Shown here one piece after another: positions 6,142 to 13,851 of a stretch of 14,036 nucleotides of DNA. The translations under genes were made by a program, and so were the position numbers. Under the pieces are notes generated by a model, which was not told the DNA's origin, ran no database searches, and was given only the letters and a program-made list of their open reading frames with translations. Position 1 is the stretch's first letter, and each line of letters opens with the position of its first letter. The stretch is from Candidatus Adiutrix sp. (lineage in GTDB: Bacteria > Desulfobacterota > Desulfarculia > Adiutricales > Adiutricaceae), in the NCBI GenBank assembly GCA_031285975.1, contig JAITVE010000268.1, forward strand, positions 1 through 14,036, in the 5' to 3' direction.

Positions 6142-7314
6142 TTATCGCCCGTCTTTCAGCGCACGGTTCAACTGGGTCAGGGCCTGCTCCAGAGTTGCTT
6201 TGGGGCAGGCCAGATTCATACGGTAAAAGCCTTCGCCGCCGGGGCCGAATTTGGCGCCTTCGTCGAGCCAGAGCCCGGCGCGGGCGGTTATCAGGTCGTC
6301 CAAATCCTGGGCCGATAAGCCCAGGGCGTTGAAATCCAGCCAGGCCAGGTAGGTGCCTTCGGGCTCTATGAGGCGGACTTTGGTTCCGGCCAGGGCGCTT
6401 TTCAGCAGCGAGAGGTTGGCCCCTAAATATTCGCGCAGTTGCTCCAGCCAGTCGCGGCCGTGTTCGTAGGCCGCCTGGCAGGCCACGAGGCCCAGGTTGT
6501 TCAGTTCCCCGGCCCCGGCGTTGCTTTTTTCACGCGCGAATTTTTCCCGCACTTCTTTATTGGCGATGAAAATATTGGAGGCCTGCAAACCGGCCAGGTT
6601 GAAAGTTTTGCTGGGCGCGGTGCAGATGATGGAGTTTTGCGCGAATTCCGGGGACAGGGCCGCGAAAACATGGTGCCGGTGGCCGGGCCAGGTGAAATCG
6701 CAGTGGATTTCATCCGAAACCACCAAACACTTGTGCTTCAGGCAGATGCGGCCCATGGCCGTCAGTTCGTCCGCAGTCCAGACGCGGCCCACGGGGTTGT
6801 GGGGGCTACAGAGGACGAACATTTTCACGGCGTGCGTGACGATTTTTTCCTCAAAGTCAACCAGGTCGATTTCGTAGCGGCCATCTCTATAGACCAGGCC
6901 GTTGTTGACCAGTTTGCGGCCATTGGCCGTGACCAGGCGGGCGAAGGGGTGGTAGACCGGCTGCGGAATCATCACCGCTTCGCCGGGCGCGGTTTGGCTG
7001 CGGATGGCCAGGCCCAGGGCAAAAACCACGCCGGGGGAGGTCACCAGCCAGTCCCTCTCAGTGCGGTAGCCGAAGCGGTCGGCGAACCAGTTTGCCGCCG
7101 CCGTGGCGTAGCCGTCAGTGACCAGGTTGTAGCCAAAGATGCCCCGGCGGGCGGCGGCCATGATTTCGGCGGTGACTTCCGGCGGGGCCGGGAAATCCAT
7201 GTCGGCCACCCACAGGGGGATGAGCCCCTCGGGTTTGCCCATGAGGGCGGCCCCGTCGTATTTGATGCAGCCGCTGTGGCGGCGGGGGGTTATTTCGTCG
7301 AAGTTATATTTCAT
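6142..7314 (-). CDS. MalY/PatB family C-S beta-lyase (PLP-dependent)
   Basis: A 390-residue fold-type I PLP enzyme, the same length as E. coli MalY. Landmarks: PLWVADMDFPAP near residue 33, GYNLVTDGY, QPVYHPF with Tyr121, CSPHNPVGRVW with Asn173, SDEIHCDF with Asp201, and APSKTFNLAGLQ with the PLP lysine at 236. MalY/PatB proteins cleave cystathionine or cysteine S-conjugates to a thiol or sulfide, pyruvate and ammonia; a class I aminotransferase role is the alternative. The ATG at 7314 has GGAG six bases upstream; the frame extends 13 codons further to 7353 without support. It sits between the por terminator and the desulfurase gene, same strand, so the two sulfur-related PLP enzymes may be co-transcribed. 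Confidence 0.88.
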   Translation of the reverse strand: MKYNFDEITPRRHSGCIKYDGAALMGKPEGLIPLWVADMDFPAPPEVTAEIMAAARRGIFGYNLVTDGYATAAANWFADRFGYRTERDWLVTSPGVVFALGLAIRSQTAPGEAVMIPQPVYHPFARLVTANGRKLVNNGLVYRDGRYEIDLVDFEEKIVTHAVKMFVLCSPHNPVGRVWTADELTAMGRICLKHKCLVVSDEIHCDFTWPGHRHHVFAALSPEFAQNSIICTAPSKTFNLAGLQASNIFIANKEVREKFAREKSNAGAGELNNLGLVACQAAYEHGRDWLEQLREYLGANLSLLKSALAGTKVRLIEPEGTYLAWLDFNALGLSAQDLDDLITARAGLWLDEGAKFGPGGEGFYRMNLACPKATLEQALTQLNRALKDGR

Positions 7315-7344
7315 GACGGTCTCCGGTCGGTTGGGAATGTTTGA

Positions 7345-7350
7345 AGTATA
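7345..7350 (-). promoter_or_regulatory. Candidate -10 element for malY
   Basis: TATACT on the minus strand, preceded by TTG, 31 bases before the malY ATG. No clear -35 is present at the right distance because the por terminator occupies that position. It would be the simplest way to start malY transcription after the terminator. Confidence 0.35.
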
Positions 7351-7354
7351 CAAT

Positions 7355-7394
7355 AAAAATCCCCCGGAGAACAGAGTCCGCCGGGGGATTTTTT
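7355..7394 (-). terminator. Terminator of the por operon
   Basis: A 13-bp perfect inverted repeat, aaaaatcccccgg (7355-7367) with ccgggggattttt (7381-7393), begins about 16 bases after the porB stop codon. A-runs and T-runs flank both sides, so it can terminate in either direction; the relevant one is the minus strand. Confidence 0.88.
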
Positions 7395-7409
7395 ACGAGG
7401 CGAGGGCGC

Positions 7410-8378
7410 TTAGAAGCGGGGGCCGTTAAAGGCTTCCGACATCTTGGCGATGTACTCGTATTCGTGGTTCACCCGCTCGGTGATGGCGGCCACGTCCTCG
7501 GGGGTCAGGTGCCGGAAGCGGCCCTGAGCCTTGAGGTAGTCGGCCACGGGGATGGGGTTGTCCACCTTTTTGTTCAGCACGTACTGCCCGTCGATGATTT
7601 CATACAGCGGGAAAACCCGGCTGTTGACCGCCAGGCGGGCGCTTTCCACCGACAGTTCGGCCTTCATGCGCCAGCCCGTGGGGCAGGGAGCGTAAACGTG
7701 GATGTAAGCCGGGCCGGGAATGGCCGCCGCCCGGCGGATTTTGTTCATCATGTCCAGGTGGAAGGCCGGGCTGGCCGTGGCCACATACGGAATGTTGTGG
7801 GCCGCGGCAATGGCCGGCATGTTCTTCTTCCAGGTGCTCTGGCCCTTGGAGAGTTTCCCGGCGGGCGAAGTGGTGGTGCTGGCCCCGAAAGGCGTGGCCG
7901 AACTGCGCTGGATGCCGGTGTTCATATAGGCCTCGTTATCGAGGCAGATATAGGTGAAGTTTTCGTGATAGCGTTCCAGAGCGCCGGAAAGGGCCTGGAT
8001 GCCGATGTCGGCCGTGCCGCCGTCGCCGCCGATGGCCACCACGGGGATGCGCTTGTCGGGCAGCTTGCCCTTGCGGCGCAGAATGGTGTTGCCCGCGTCC
8101 ACGCCGGAAGCCACGGCGGCCGCGTTTTCAAAGGCCACGTGAATCCAGGGCATTTCCCAGGCGGACTGGGGGAAGGGGCCGGTGCAGACTTCCATGCAGC
8201 CGGTGGCCGAAACGGCCATGAACTCGCGCCCTAACGCCTTCATCAGAAGGCGCAGGGCCAGCACTTCGCCGCAGCCCTGGCAGGCCCGGTGGCCGGGGGC
8301 CAGGGAATCGGGGCCTTTGGGGAAAGTTTTGGCCGTCACTTTTTCGAACGGCACTTCCATTGAATTGAGGTATTTCAT
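7410..8378 (-). CDS. porB: Pyruvate:ferredoxin oxidoreductase beta subunit
   Basis: The TPP-binding subunit, 322 residues. It has the beta-subunit cysteine pattern for its proximal [4Fe-4S] cluster: C33-x2-C36 (CQGCG), C61 and C232 (CPTGW); C65 is extra. The TPP/Mg motif begins GDGGTADIG at residue 118 and runs to DNEAYMNTG at about residue 147. Together with PorA it oxidises pyruvate and CoA to acetyl-CoA and CO2, or the reverse. Last gene of the operon, its ATG overlaps the porA stop by 4 bases (ATGA). A second ATG six codons in is possible. Other 2-oxoacid oxidoreductases are close relatives; pyruvate is the best guess for this four-gene order. Confidence 0.92.
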   Translation of the reverse strand: MKYLNSMEVPFEKVTAKTFPKGPDSLAPGHRACQGCGEVLALRLLMKALGREFMAVSATGCMEVCTGPFPQSAWEMPWIHVAFENAAAVASGVDAGNTILRRKGKLPDKRIPVVAIGGDGGTADIGIQALSGALERYHENFTYICLDNEAYMNTGIQRSSATPFGASTTTSPAGKLSKGQSTWKKNMPAIAAAHNIPYVATASPAFHLDMMNKIRRAAAIPGPAYIHVYAPCPTGWRMKAELSVESARLAVNSRVFPLYEIIDGQYVLNKKVDNPIPVADYLKAQGRFRHLTPEDVAAITERVNHEYEYIAKMSEAFNGPRF

Positions 8379-9565
8379 TCGTTCACCCCCACCATCTCAA
8401 AGTGGCCCTGGCGGCCGGTGGAGCCGATCTCTTTGGCCCGCTCCACAATGTATTGGAAATGATTGCGCGGCACGTCGCGCCCGCCGAGGCCCAGGAGGAA
8501 GTTGGAGATTCTGGGGCGATTTTCTTCGTGATACATCAGCGCCCTGATTTCCGTGGCCACGGGGCCTTCCGGGAAGCCCGGGGTGAAGTGGCGGTCAACC
8601 ACGGCCAGGTATTTGGCCCCGCCGATGGCCGCCCGCAGCTCTTCCACCGGGAAGGGCCGCCACAGGCGCAGGCGCACCAGGCCGACCTTTTCGCCCGCGG
8701 CGCGCATTTCGTCCACAGCCACCATGGCGGTTTCGGAAATGGAGCCCATGCTGACGATGATGGTTTCCGCGTCTTCGGTGCGGTAGCTTTCCACCAGCTT
8801 GTACTGGCGGCCGAAGATTTTGGCGAACTCGTCAAAGGCTTTGGTGACGTAAGGCTTGGAGGCCAAAAGCGCGTCGTTGGCGGCTTTTTTGGCTTCGGTG
8901 AAATATTCCGGCCCGCCCAAAAGGCCCATGGACATGGGTTTCTTCACGTCCAGCTTGTGGTCGGTGACATAGGGCGGCAGGTACTGGCGCACCTTGTCCT
9001 GCTCGGGGAACAGGATGGGCTCGATGAAGTGGGACAGGGTGAAGCCGTCCAGGTTCAAAATCACCGGCATCATCACGTTTTTGTCTTCGGCGATGCGGAA
9101 GGAGATGATGGACATGTCGGTGGCTTCCTGGCCGTTTTCCGCGAAAATCTGAATCCAGCCGCAGTCGCGGATGCTCATGACGTCCGAGTGGTCGTTCCAG
9201 ATGTTCAGGGGCGCGGAGATGGCGCGGTTGGCCACGGCCATCACGATCGGCAGGCGCATCATCGGGGCGATAAACACCATTTCCGCCATGTAAATCAAGC
9301 CCTGGGAGCTGGTGGCGGTGAAGGTGCGGGCCCCGGCGGCCGAGGAGCCCATGCAGGCGCTCATGGCCGACTGCTCCGATTCCACGGGCACGTATTCGGC
9401 GTTCAGTTCGCCGTTGGCCACCAGGTCGGAGAGGTGTTCCACGATGTGGGTCTGGGGGGTGATGGGGTAGGCGGCCACGACTTCCGCTTCCGCCAGTTTC
9501 ACCGCTTCGGCGATGGCCAGCGAGACCTCGATGCCGACCGGTTTGGCGCTGTCAGCTGCTTTCAT
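8375..9565 (-). CDS. porA: Pyruvate:ferredoxin oxidoreductase alpha subunit
   Basis: The 396-residue catalytic alpha subunit. The N-terminal pyrimidine-binding domain shows AAYPITPQT at about 32-40 and YVPVESEQSAMSAC with the glutamate expected to activate TPP; SSQGLIYMAE and RDCGWIQ follow. The C-terminal half (about 255-380) is the transketolase-like domain, with IIVSMGS, GLVRLRLWRPFP and VVDRHFTPG. It forms the active site with PorB and binds CoA. The start at 9565 has a near-perfect GAGGAGG, which overlaps the last codons of porD; porD and porA are 2 bases apart, so translation is coupled. Confidence 0.93.
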   Translation of the reverse strand: MKAADSAKPVGIEVSLAIAEAVKLAEAEVVAAYPITPQTHIVEHLSDLVANGELNAEYVPVESEQSAMSACMGSSAAGARTFTATSSQGLIYMAEMVFIAPMMRLPIVMAVANRAISAPLNIWNDHSDVMSIRDCGWIQIFAENGQEATDMSIISFRIAEDKNVMMPVILNLDGFTLSHFIEPILFPEQDKVRQYLPPYVTDHKLDVKKPMSMGLLGGPEYFTEAKKAANDALLASKPYVTKAFDEFAKIFGRQYKLVESYRTEDAETIIVSMGSISETAMVAVDEMRAAGEKVGLVRLRLWRPFPVEELRAAIGGAKYLAVVDRHFTPGFPEGPVATEIRALMYHEENRPRISNFLLGLGGRDVPRNHFQYIVERAKEIGSTGRQGHFEMVGVNE

Positions 9566-9567
9566 GA

Positions 9568-9879
9568 CTAAACCTCCTCAACCACCATCTGGATGCACTT
9601 CTTGGGGCATTCCTGCGCGCAGACGCCGCAGCCCTTGCAGTAATCCAGATCGGCTTTGTAATATTTTTCCTCGGCGCCCATGTCCTGATACACCCCGTCA
9701 GGGCAGTAAATGTAGCAGAACCCGCAGTAGACGCACTTTTCGCGGTCCAGCACCGGGCGGGCCGAGCGCCAGTCGCCGGTCTTAAAATTCTTGGTCGTGC
9801 CCGGCTGGGCGGTGAACCCCAGGGGGATGTCCTTCACCTTCACCGCGCCTTCCACGGTGACGTTGATTTTCTTACTCAT
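9568..9879 (-). CDS. porD: Pyruvate:ferredoxin oxidoreductase delta subunit, 2[4Fe-4S] ferredoxin-like
   Basis: A 103-residue iron-sulfur protein. Two classic cluster motifs are seen: C49-x2-C52-x2-C55-x3-C59-P and C81-x2-C84-x2-C87-x3-C91-P, with one extra cysteine, C95. The first 45 residues (ending GDWRSARPVLD) are the usual PorD extension that docks to the other subunits. The protein carries electrons from the PorB cluster to soluble ferredoxin in the cytoplasm. The ATG is preceded by GGAGGG, which lies in the last codons of porC; the genes are 2 bases apart. Normal length for the family. Confidence 0.95.
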   Translation of the reverse strand: MSKKINVTVEGAVKVKDIPLGFTAQPGTTKNFKTGDWRSARPVLDREKCVYCGFCYIYCPDGVYQDMGAEEKYYKADLDYCKGCGVCAQECPKKCIQMVVEEV

Positions 9880-9881
9880 GC

Positions 9882-10433
9882 TCAGCCCTCCGCCTTGATG
9901 GAATTGTAGGCGCGCTCAAAGGCCTCCTGGTTTTTGGGAGCCAGAGCCGGGCCGAAACGGTTCATCAGCGGCTCGCGCACCTGGTCAGGGGTGGCCACGC
10001 CGCAGGCTTTGCTCAAAGCCCCCATCATCACGGTGTTGGTGATGGGCACGCGCAGCACTTCCAGGGCGATGGTCAGGGCGTCGATGGTGGCGATTTTCTG
10101 GGTGAAGCCGTGCTGCTGGCGGATACTCTCCACCGGGTGGGCGGAGTTGATGATCATCAGGCCGCCGTCTTTCAGCCCGGCATCAACCTTGGTGACGCTC
10201 ATGACGCTGGGGTCGAGCACCACCACCACGTCGGGGTTGTACACCTTTTCACGGATGCGGATGGGTTCGTCGGAAATGCGCAGGAAGGCCGTAACCGGGG
10301 CTCCGCGCCGTTCGGGACCGAAACTGGGAAAGGCTTGGGCGTATTTGCCGCTGCCGATGGCCGTCTGGGCCATGAGTTCGGCCGATGTGACCGCTCCCTG
10401 CCCTCCACGGCCATGGAACCTGATTTCTATCAT
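9882..10433 (-). CDS. porC: Pyruvate:ferredoxin oxidoreductase gamma subunit
   Basis: The 183-residue gamma subunit. It starts [19 protein letters not shown], the characteristic GRGGQG loop, followed by [12 protein letters not shown] and later LDPSVM and NSAHPV. In the four-subunit enzymes this domain completes the CoA/TPP environment and stabilises the complex. The ATG at 10433 has AGGAG at the right distance and gives the usual length. The frame is open for a further 82 codons to 10679, but that part is not family-like, has no ribosome site and would start upstream of the predicted transcript start. First gene of porCDAB. Confidence 0.92.
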
Positions 10434-10688
10434 GTTCTTCTCCTGGCCAAGATGTCTCCGAGCGCGCTTATGCCGCCTACCCGGATTATTACGGATGAAA
10501 AAATGCGCCGTAGCTTCAGCCCCAAGGCTTCCGCACAGCGGCAACCCGCCCCCTGTTTGGCTCGGCCGATGCACACCCGGCATATCCCCGGCTGCGTTGT
10601 TTCCCGACAGAGCCCCTGCAAGGGGTTTACATATGTGCGAATAGTAAAATAAGGACTCCGGGAGCCGGAGCCCGAACAATATTTGTTA
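10434..10688 (-). promoter_or_regulatory. Long 5' leader of the por operon with hairpins, no gene recognised
   Basis: About 250 bases lie between the predicted por transcript start and porC. On the minus strand it holds a perfect CTCCGG-GAG-CCGGAG-type hairpin (10656-10670) and a CCCCT-TGC-AGGGG hairpin (10613-10625), then GC-rich sequence with several possible stems. I checked it against the riboswitch classes I know (cobalamin, glycine, fluoride, TPP, SAM) and saw no convincing match. A cysteine-rich 63-codon open frame (10430-10621) looks accidental. Confidence 0.4.
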
Positions 10689-10708
10689 ACTATACCTCAC
10701 TTTAGTGA
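10675..10708 (-). promoter_or_regulatory. Two short dyads over the por promoter, candidate operator sites
   Basis: AACAA-TAT-TTGTT (10675-10687) overlaps the predicted transcription start, and TCACT-TT-AGTGA (10697-10708) lies between -35 and -10. The positions are those of repressor sites. The first arms recall redox-regulator sites such as Rex-type TTGTnA...TnACAA only loosely; the regulator is unknown. Confidence 0.4.
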
Positions 10709-10717
10709 CGGACACAA
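10689..10717 (-). promoter_or_regulatory. Candidate promoter of porCDAB
   Basis: On the minus strand TTGTGT (10712-10717) and TATAGT (10689-10694) are separated by 17 bases; the -10 has one mismatch, the -35 three. It lies downstream of the rmlA terminator, the expected place for an independent por promoter. Confidence 0.5.
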
Positions 10718-10730
10718 GGCCCCGAGCAAT

Positions 10731-10763
10731 AAAAAACGCTGTTTTGGCTAAAGAAACAACAGC
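10731..10763 (-). terminator. Terminator after rmlA
   Basis: On the minus strand GCTGTT pairs with AACAGC (10758-10763 with 10738-10743), extendable by A-T pairs with a one-base bulge, followed by G and TTTTTT (10731-10736). It begins 17 bases after the rmlA stop and separates cobQ-rmlA from por. Confidence 0.8.
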
Positions 10764-10779
10764 AAAATCAAATAGTTGC

Positions 10780-11661
10780 TCACAGCCCTTCTTTCAGAAG
10801 CCCCAAGAGGTATTGCCCATAATTATTTTTGGCCAGTTCCAGGCCCATTTTTTCCAACTGCCCGGCGCTGATCCAGCGGTTGCGGTAGGCGATTTCTTCG
10901 GGGCAGGAAATTTTCAGGCCCTGGCGGGTTTCCAGGGTGGCGATGAACTGGCTGGCCTCAAGCAGGCTCTCGTGGGTGCCGGTGTCCAGCCAGGCGTAGC
11001 CGCGCTTCATAACTTCCACCCGCAGGCTGCCCCGCTCCAGATACAGGCGGTTGAGGTCGGTGATTTCCAACTCGCCCCGTGCCGAGGGCTTCAACCCGGC
11101 GGCCAGTTCCGCCGCGGAACTGTCGTAAAAATACAGGCCGGTGACCGCGTAATTGCTCTTGGGCTGTTTGGGTTTTTCTTCCAAACTCACGGCCTTCTGG
11201 TCACGGTCGAATTCTACCACCCCGTAGCGTTCCGGGTCGCGCACGCGGTAAGCGAACACCGTGGCCCCCGGCTGGCCGGGCATAGCGTCCTTGAGGAGCC
11301 CGTCCAGCTTATGGCCATAAAAAATGTTATCGCCCAGAATCAGGGCGCTGGGGCGGCCATCCAAAAAGGGGCGGGCAATGGTCAGGGCCTGGGCCAACCC
11401 CTCGGGCTTGGGCTGCTCGGCATAGGCCAGGGACAGGCCCCACTGGCTGCCGTCCCCCAAGAGATTCCTGAACAGCGGCAGATCGTGGGGCGTGGAGATG
11501 ACCAAAATCTCGCGGATGCCCGCCAGCATCAAGGTGGACAGGGGATAATAAATCATGGGCTTGTCGAAAATCGGCAAAAGCTGCTTGGAGATGGCCAGGG
11601 TGGCCGGGTGCAGCCGGGTGCCCGCGCCCCCGGCCAGAATGATGCCGCGCCGCTCGTTCAT
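10780..11661 (-). CDS. rmlA: Glucose-1-phosphate thymidylyltransferase
   Basis: Converts dTTP and glucose-1-phosphate to dTDP-glucose and pyrophosphate, the entry step to dTDP-rhamnose and other deoxysugars of surface polysaccharides. The 293-residue length is typical. Motifs: [16 protein letters not shown] with the nucleotide-binding loop (7-21), [29 protein letters not shown] with the Mg-binding Asp111, [29 protein letters not shown], and [12 protein letters not shown]. The ATG follows GGAGGG and is 15 bases after the cobQ stop, so both probably share an mRNA. No rmlB, rmlC or rmlD lies in the window, so the rest of the pathway must be elsewhere. Confidence 0.95.
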   Translation of the reverse strand: MNERRGIILAGGAGTRLHPATLAISKQLLPIFDKPMIYYPLSTLMLAGIREILVISTPHDLPLFRNLLGDGSQWGLSLAYAEQPKPEGLAQALTIARPFLDGRPSALILGDNIFYGHKLDGLLKDAMPGQPGATVFAYRVRDPERYGVVEFDRDQKAVSLEEKPKQPKSNYAVTGLYFYDSSAAELAAGLKPSARGELEITDLNRLYLERGSLRVEVMKRGYAWLDTGTHESLLEASQFIATLETRQGLKISCPEEIAYRNRWISAGQLEKMGLELAKNNYGQYLLGLLKEGL

Positions 11662-11676
11662 AATCGTCCCTCCGAA

Positions 11677-13185
11677 TTATTTAATAATGTCCAACAGCCG
11701 CTCAAAAGGAAGGCAGCTTTCCACCAGGGCGGCCAGGCGGTCGTATTCCCGCTCTTTAAGCTCCTGATAGGTTCCGGCGGCTCCGCCCCCGGCGGCTTCC
11801 AGGCCCTTGCTCTGCCGGATGTGATCCAGAAAGCGGCGGGTGAAGTCGAGGTTGTCGAAAAAGCCGTGCAGATAGCTGCCCAGCACACGCCCATGCGCCG
11901 CCGCCGCGCCCATGGGCCCGGCCTCGCCATCACCCAGAATGGTCACGCCCGCCCCGGCGGTGGTTTCGCCCATATGAATTTCATAGCCTTCCAGCGTCAG
12001 GCCGCCGGTGTCGGCCAGGGGGCCGGGGCCGGGGCGGAGGGTCAGCTTCGACTGGCTGGTGTGCTTGTCCTGCGCGAAAGACGTTTCCACGTCCAAAAGC
12101 CCCAGACCGGCGATGGTGGGGCGCGAACTCTCCACCCCGTGAGGGTCGTGGATGGCCCGGCCCAGCATCTGAAAGCCGCCGCAGATGCCCACCACCATGC
12201 GCCCCGCCCTGGACAGGGCCACGACGCGGTCGGCAATACCGCTTTCTTTGAGGTAGAGCATATCTTCAATGGTGTTTTTGGAACCGGGGAGGATTATCAG
12301 GTCAGCCTCGTTTAAGCCGTCCGGCTCGTCCACATACTCAAGGGCTACGTCCGGCAGGCTGTCGAAAACGGCAAAATCGGTGAAATTTGACAGGCGGGGC
12401 AGCCGCAGCACCGCCACCCGCACCGCCGCGCCGGAGCGTTTGTCCGGCGCGCGGGAAGACAGCCGCTCGGTCAGGCTGTCTTCCTCGTCCAGCGCGAATT
12501 TTTCGTAAGGCACCACCCCGGCCACCGGGATGCCCAACAGCCCTTCAATCTGCCGCAGACCCGGCTCCAAAATCTTGATGTCGCCGCGAAACTTGTTGAT
12601 AATCAAGCCTTTGATGCGGGCCTGATCTTCCGGCGGCAAAAGCTTTACCGTGCCGTAGAGCGAGGCGAACACGCCCCCCCGGTCGATATCCCCCACCAAA
12701 AGCACCGGGGCCCCGACCATGGCCGCCAGCCCCATGTTGACGAAATCATTATCCATCAAATTGATTTCCGCCGGGCTGCCCGCGCCTTCCAAAACCACGA
12801 TATCATGGGCGGCGGCCAAGGCGTCATACGCCGCCCGCACCTGGGGGCGCAGGTTGTCCTTGTAGGCATAGTATTCCACAGCCGACATATTGCCGTGCAC
12901 CCGGCCGTTCACAATGACCTGGCTCTTGCTGTTGGTGGTGGGTTTCAGCAGAATGGGGTTCATCAGGGCCGAAGGAACCAGCCCCGCCGCCTCGGCCTGC
13001 GAAACCTGGGCGCGGCCCATTTCATGCCCCTCGGGGGTGACGAAGGAATTCAGGGACATGTTCTGCGACTTGAAAGGAGCCACAGAAAACCCATGATTCT
13101 TAAAAATGCGGCACAGGGCGGTCACCATCAGGCTCTTGCCCGACGAAGAGGCCGTGCCCACCACCATCAAATTCTTGGCGCTCAT
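11677..13185 (-). CDS. cobQ: Cobyric acid synthase (adenosylcobyric acid synthase, glutamine-hydrolysing)
   Basis: Amidates side chains b, d, e and g of adenosylcobyrinic acid a,c-diamide with glutamine and ATP, a cytoplasmic step of corrinoid (B12) biosynthesis. The 502 residues show the two family domains: a dethiobiotin synthetase-like ATPase with GTASSSGKS (10-18), FKSQNMSLNS, EGAGSPAEINL and GDIDRGGVFAS, and a class I glutamine amidotransferase domain from about residue 255 with GICGGFQMLG (Cys335 nucleophile) and GSYLHGFF (His440). Length is standard and key residues are intact. The ATG has AGGAG upstream and a good promoter at 13212-13240. There is no cobalamin riboswitch in front of it and no other cob/cbi gene in the window. 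Confidence 0.96.
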   Translation of the reverse strand: MSAKNLMVVGTASSSGKSLMVTALCRIFKNHGFSVAPFKSQNMSLNSFVTPEGHEMGRAQVSQAEAAGLVPSALMNPILLKPTTNSKSQVIVNGRVHGNMSAVEYYAYKDNLRPQVRAAYDALAAAHDIVVLEGAGSPAEINLMDNDFVNMGLAAMVGAPVLLVGDIDRGGVFASLYGTVKLLPPEDQARIKGLIINKFRGDIKILEPGLRQIEGLLGIPVAGVVPYEKFALDEEDSLTERLSSRAPDKRSGAAVRVAVLRLPRLSNFTDFAVFDSLPDVALEYVDEPDGLNEADLIILPGSKNTIEDMLYLKESGIADRVVALSRAGRMVVGICGGFQMLGRAIHDPHGVESSRPTIAGLGLLDVETSFAQDKHTSQSKLTLRPGPGPLADTGGLTLEGYEIHMGETTAGAGVTILGDGEAGPMGAAAAHGRVLGSYLHGFFDNLDFTRRFLDHIRQSKGLEAAGGGAAGTYQELKEREYDRLAALVESCLPFERLLDIIK

Positions 13186-13207
13186 ACAATCTCCTTGGTA
13201 ATGAACG

Positions 13208-13254
13208 CCTGACTATATCACGAAGCGCCCCGTCTATCAATCCTCGAATGAACC
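13208..13254. repeat. Direct repeat copy A (hydrolase gene end plus cobQ promoter)
   Basis: About 47 bases shared with copy B at 13852-13899. The outer 18 bases (cctgactatatcacgaag) and 17 bases (caatcctcgaatgaacc) are identical; the middle 12-13 bases differ by substitutions and one indel. Copy A covers the last codons of the hydrolase gene and the promoter of cobQ. Confidence 0.9.
13212..13240 (-). promoter_or_regulatory. Promoter of cobQ-rmlA
   Basis: TTGATA (13235-13240) and TATAGT (13212-13217) on the minus strand, 17 bases apart, one mismatch each from consensus. The -35 overlaps the TGA stop codon of the hydrolase gene. Transcription would start about 20 bases before the cobQ ATG. Confidence 0.7.
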
Positions 13255-13803
13255 TGTGCGCAATTCCGCGCACAGCGCTTCGGCGCTGACTATGCGGGCG
13301 AAAAGCCCGTTTAGGGCGGCCATGAAGGCGGTTTGCACCTCTCGCGCCGGGACGGTTTGGCCGTCAAAGGCCAGGTCGCGGGCGGCGCAGGCGTCGTGAG
13401 CCAGGGTGCATTGGAAGCCCTGGTCGGCGGCGGCGCGCACGGTGGTATCGACGCACATCTGGGTCATCATGCCGGCGATGAAGAGGCGATTGATACAGCC
13501 CTCGCGCAGACGTTTCAGCAAATCGGTTTGACGGAAGGCGTTGGGAAAGTTTTTGCGGATGACGGGTTCGCCCGGCAGGGGGGCCACGGAGGCGTGGATG
13601 TTCACGCCCTCGGTGTCCGGCAGGAAAAAAGCGGCTCCGGGGCGGGTGGAAAAATGCTGCACGTGGAAGACAGAAAATTTCGCCGCCCGGGCCGCCGCCA
13701 GGACGACTCCGGCCTTCCGGCCCGCTTCTTCGCTGCCGGGCAGTTCCATGCGGCCGCCGGGGAAATAATCGTTTTGAATGTCTATCAGGATTAAGGCGTT
13801 CAT
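13237..13803 (-). CDS. Isochorismatase-fold cysteine hydrolase
   Basis: A 188-residue protein of the isochorismatase/nicotinamidase superfamily. The catalytic triad is visible: Asp8 in LILIDIQNDYF, Lys84 in VIRKNFPNAF and Cys117 in GMMTQMCVDTTVRAA, the latter preceded by the usual cis-peptide segment. Members hydrolyse amide or ether bonds in small molecules (nicotinamide, isochorismate, ureas); the substrate here cannot be told. The ATG at 13803 has AGAGG upstream and places the catalytic Asp at the usual position; an ATG at 13836 would add 11 residues through a hairpin. The gene is flanked by direct repeats and each repeat carries a promoter, so it looks like a separate transcription unit in front of cobQ. 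Confidence 0.88.
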   Translation of the reverse strand: MNALILIDIQNDYFPGGRMELPGSEEAGRKAGVVLAAARAAKFSVFHVQHFSTRPGAAFFLPDTEGVNIHASVAPLPGEPVIRKNFPNAFRQTDLLKRLREGCINRLFIAGMMTQMCVDTTVRAAADQGFQCTLAHDACAARDLAFDGQTVPAREVQTAFMAALNGLFARIVSAEALCAELRTGSFED

Positions 13804-13812
13804 AAAACCTCT

Positions 13813-13835
13813 TGGCATTTCGGAAAAAGATGCCA
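13813..13835 (-). promoter_or_regulatory. Hairpin next to the hydrolase ribosome-binding site
   Basis: TGGCAT (minus 13835-13830) pairs with ATGCCA (13818-13813), 11-nt loop, and ends two bases before the AGAGG Shine-Dalgarno. It could be an operator or a translational control hairpin; it may equally be chance. Confidence 0.3.
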
Positions 13836-13851
13836 TATTGAATAATGATTT

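Noticed and set aside
10430..10621. Cysteine-rich 63-codon frame in the por leader
   Set aside because: No ribosome site, overlaps the porC start and shows no family resemblance; the cysteines look like chance in GC-rich sequence.
3670..10661. The 14-mer ataaggactccggg occurs near 3675 and near 10648
   Set aside because: One shared 14-mer in 14 kb is expected about by chance, and the flanks do not match.
9882..10679. N-terminal extension of porC by 82 codons
   Set aside because: The extension is not family-like, has no ribosome site, and the standard PorC start with AGGAG is at 10433.
12990..13207. Cobalamin riboswitch in front of cobQ
   Set aside because: Only about 20 bases of leader separate the promoter from the start codon, too short for the aptamer.
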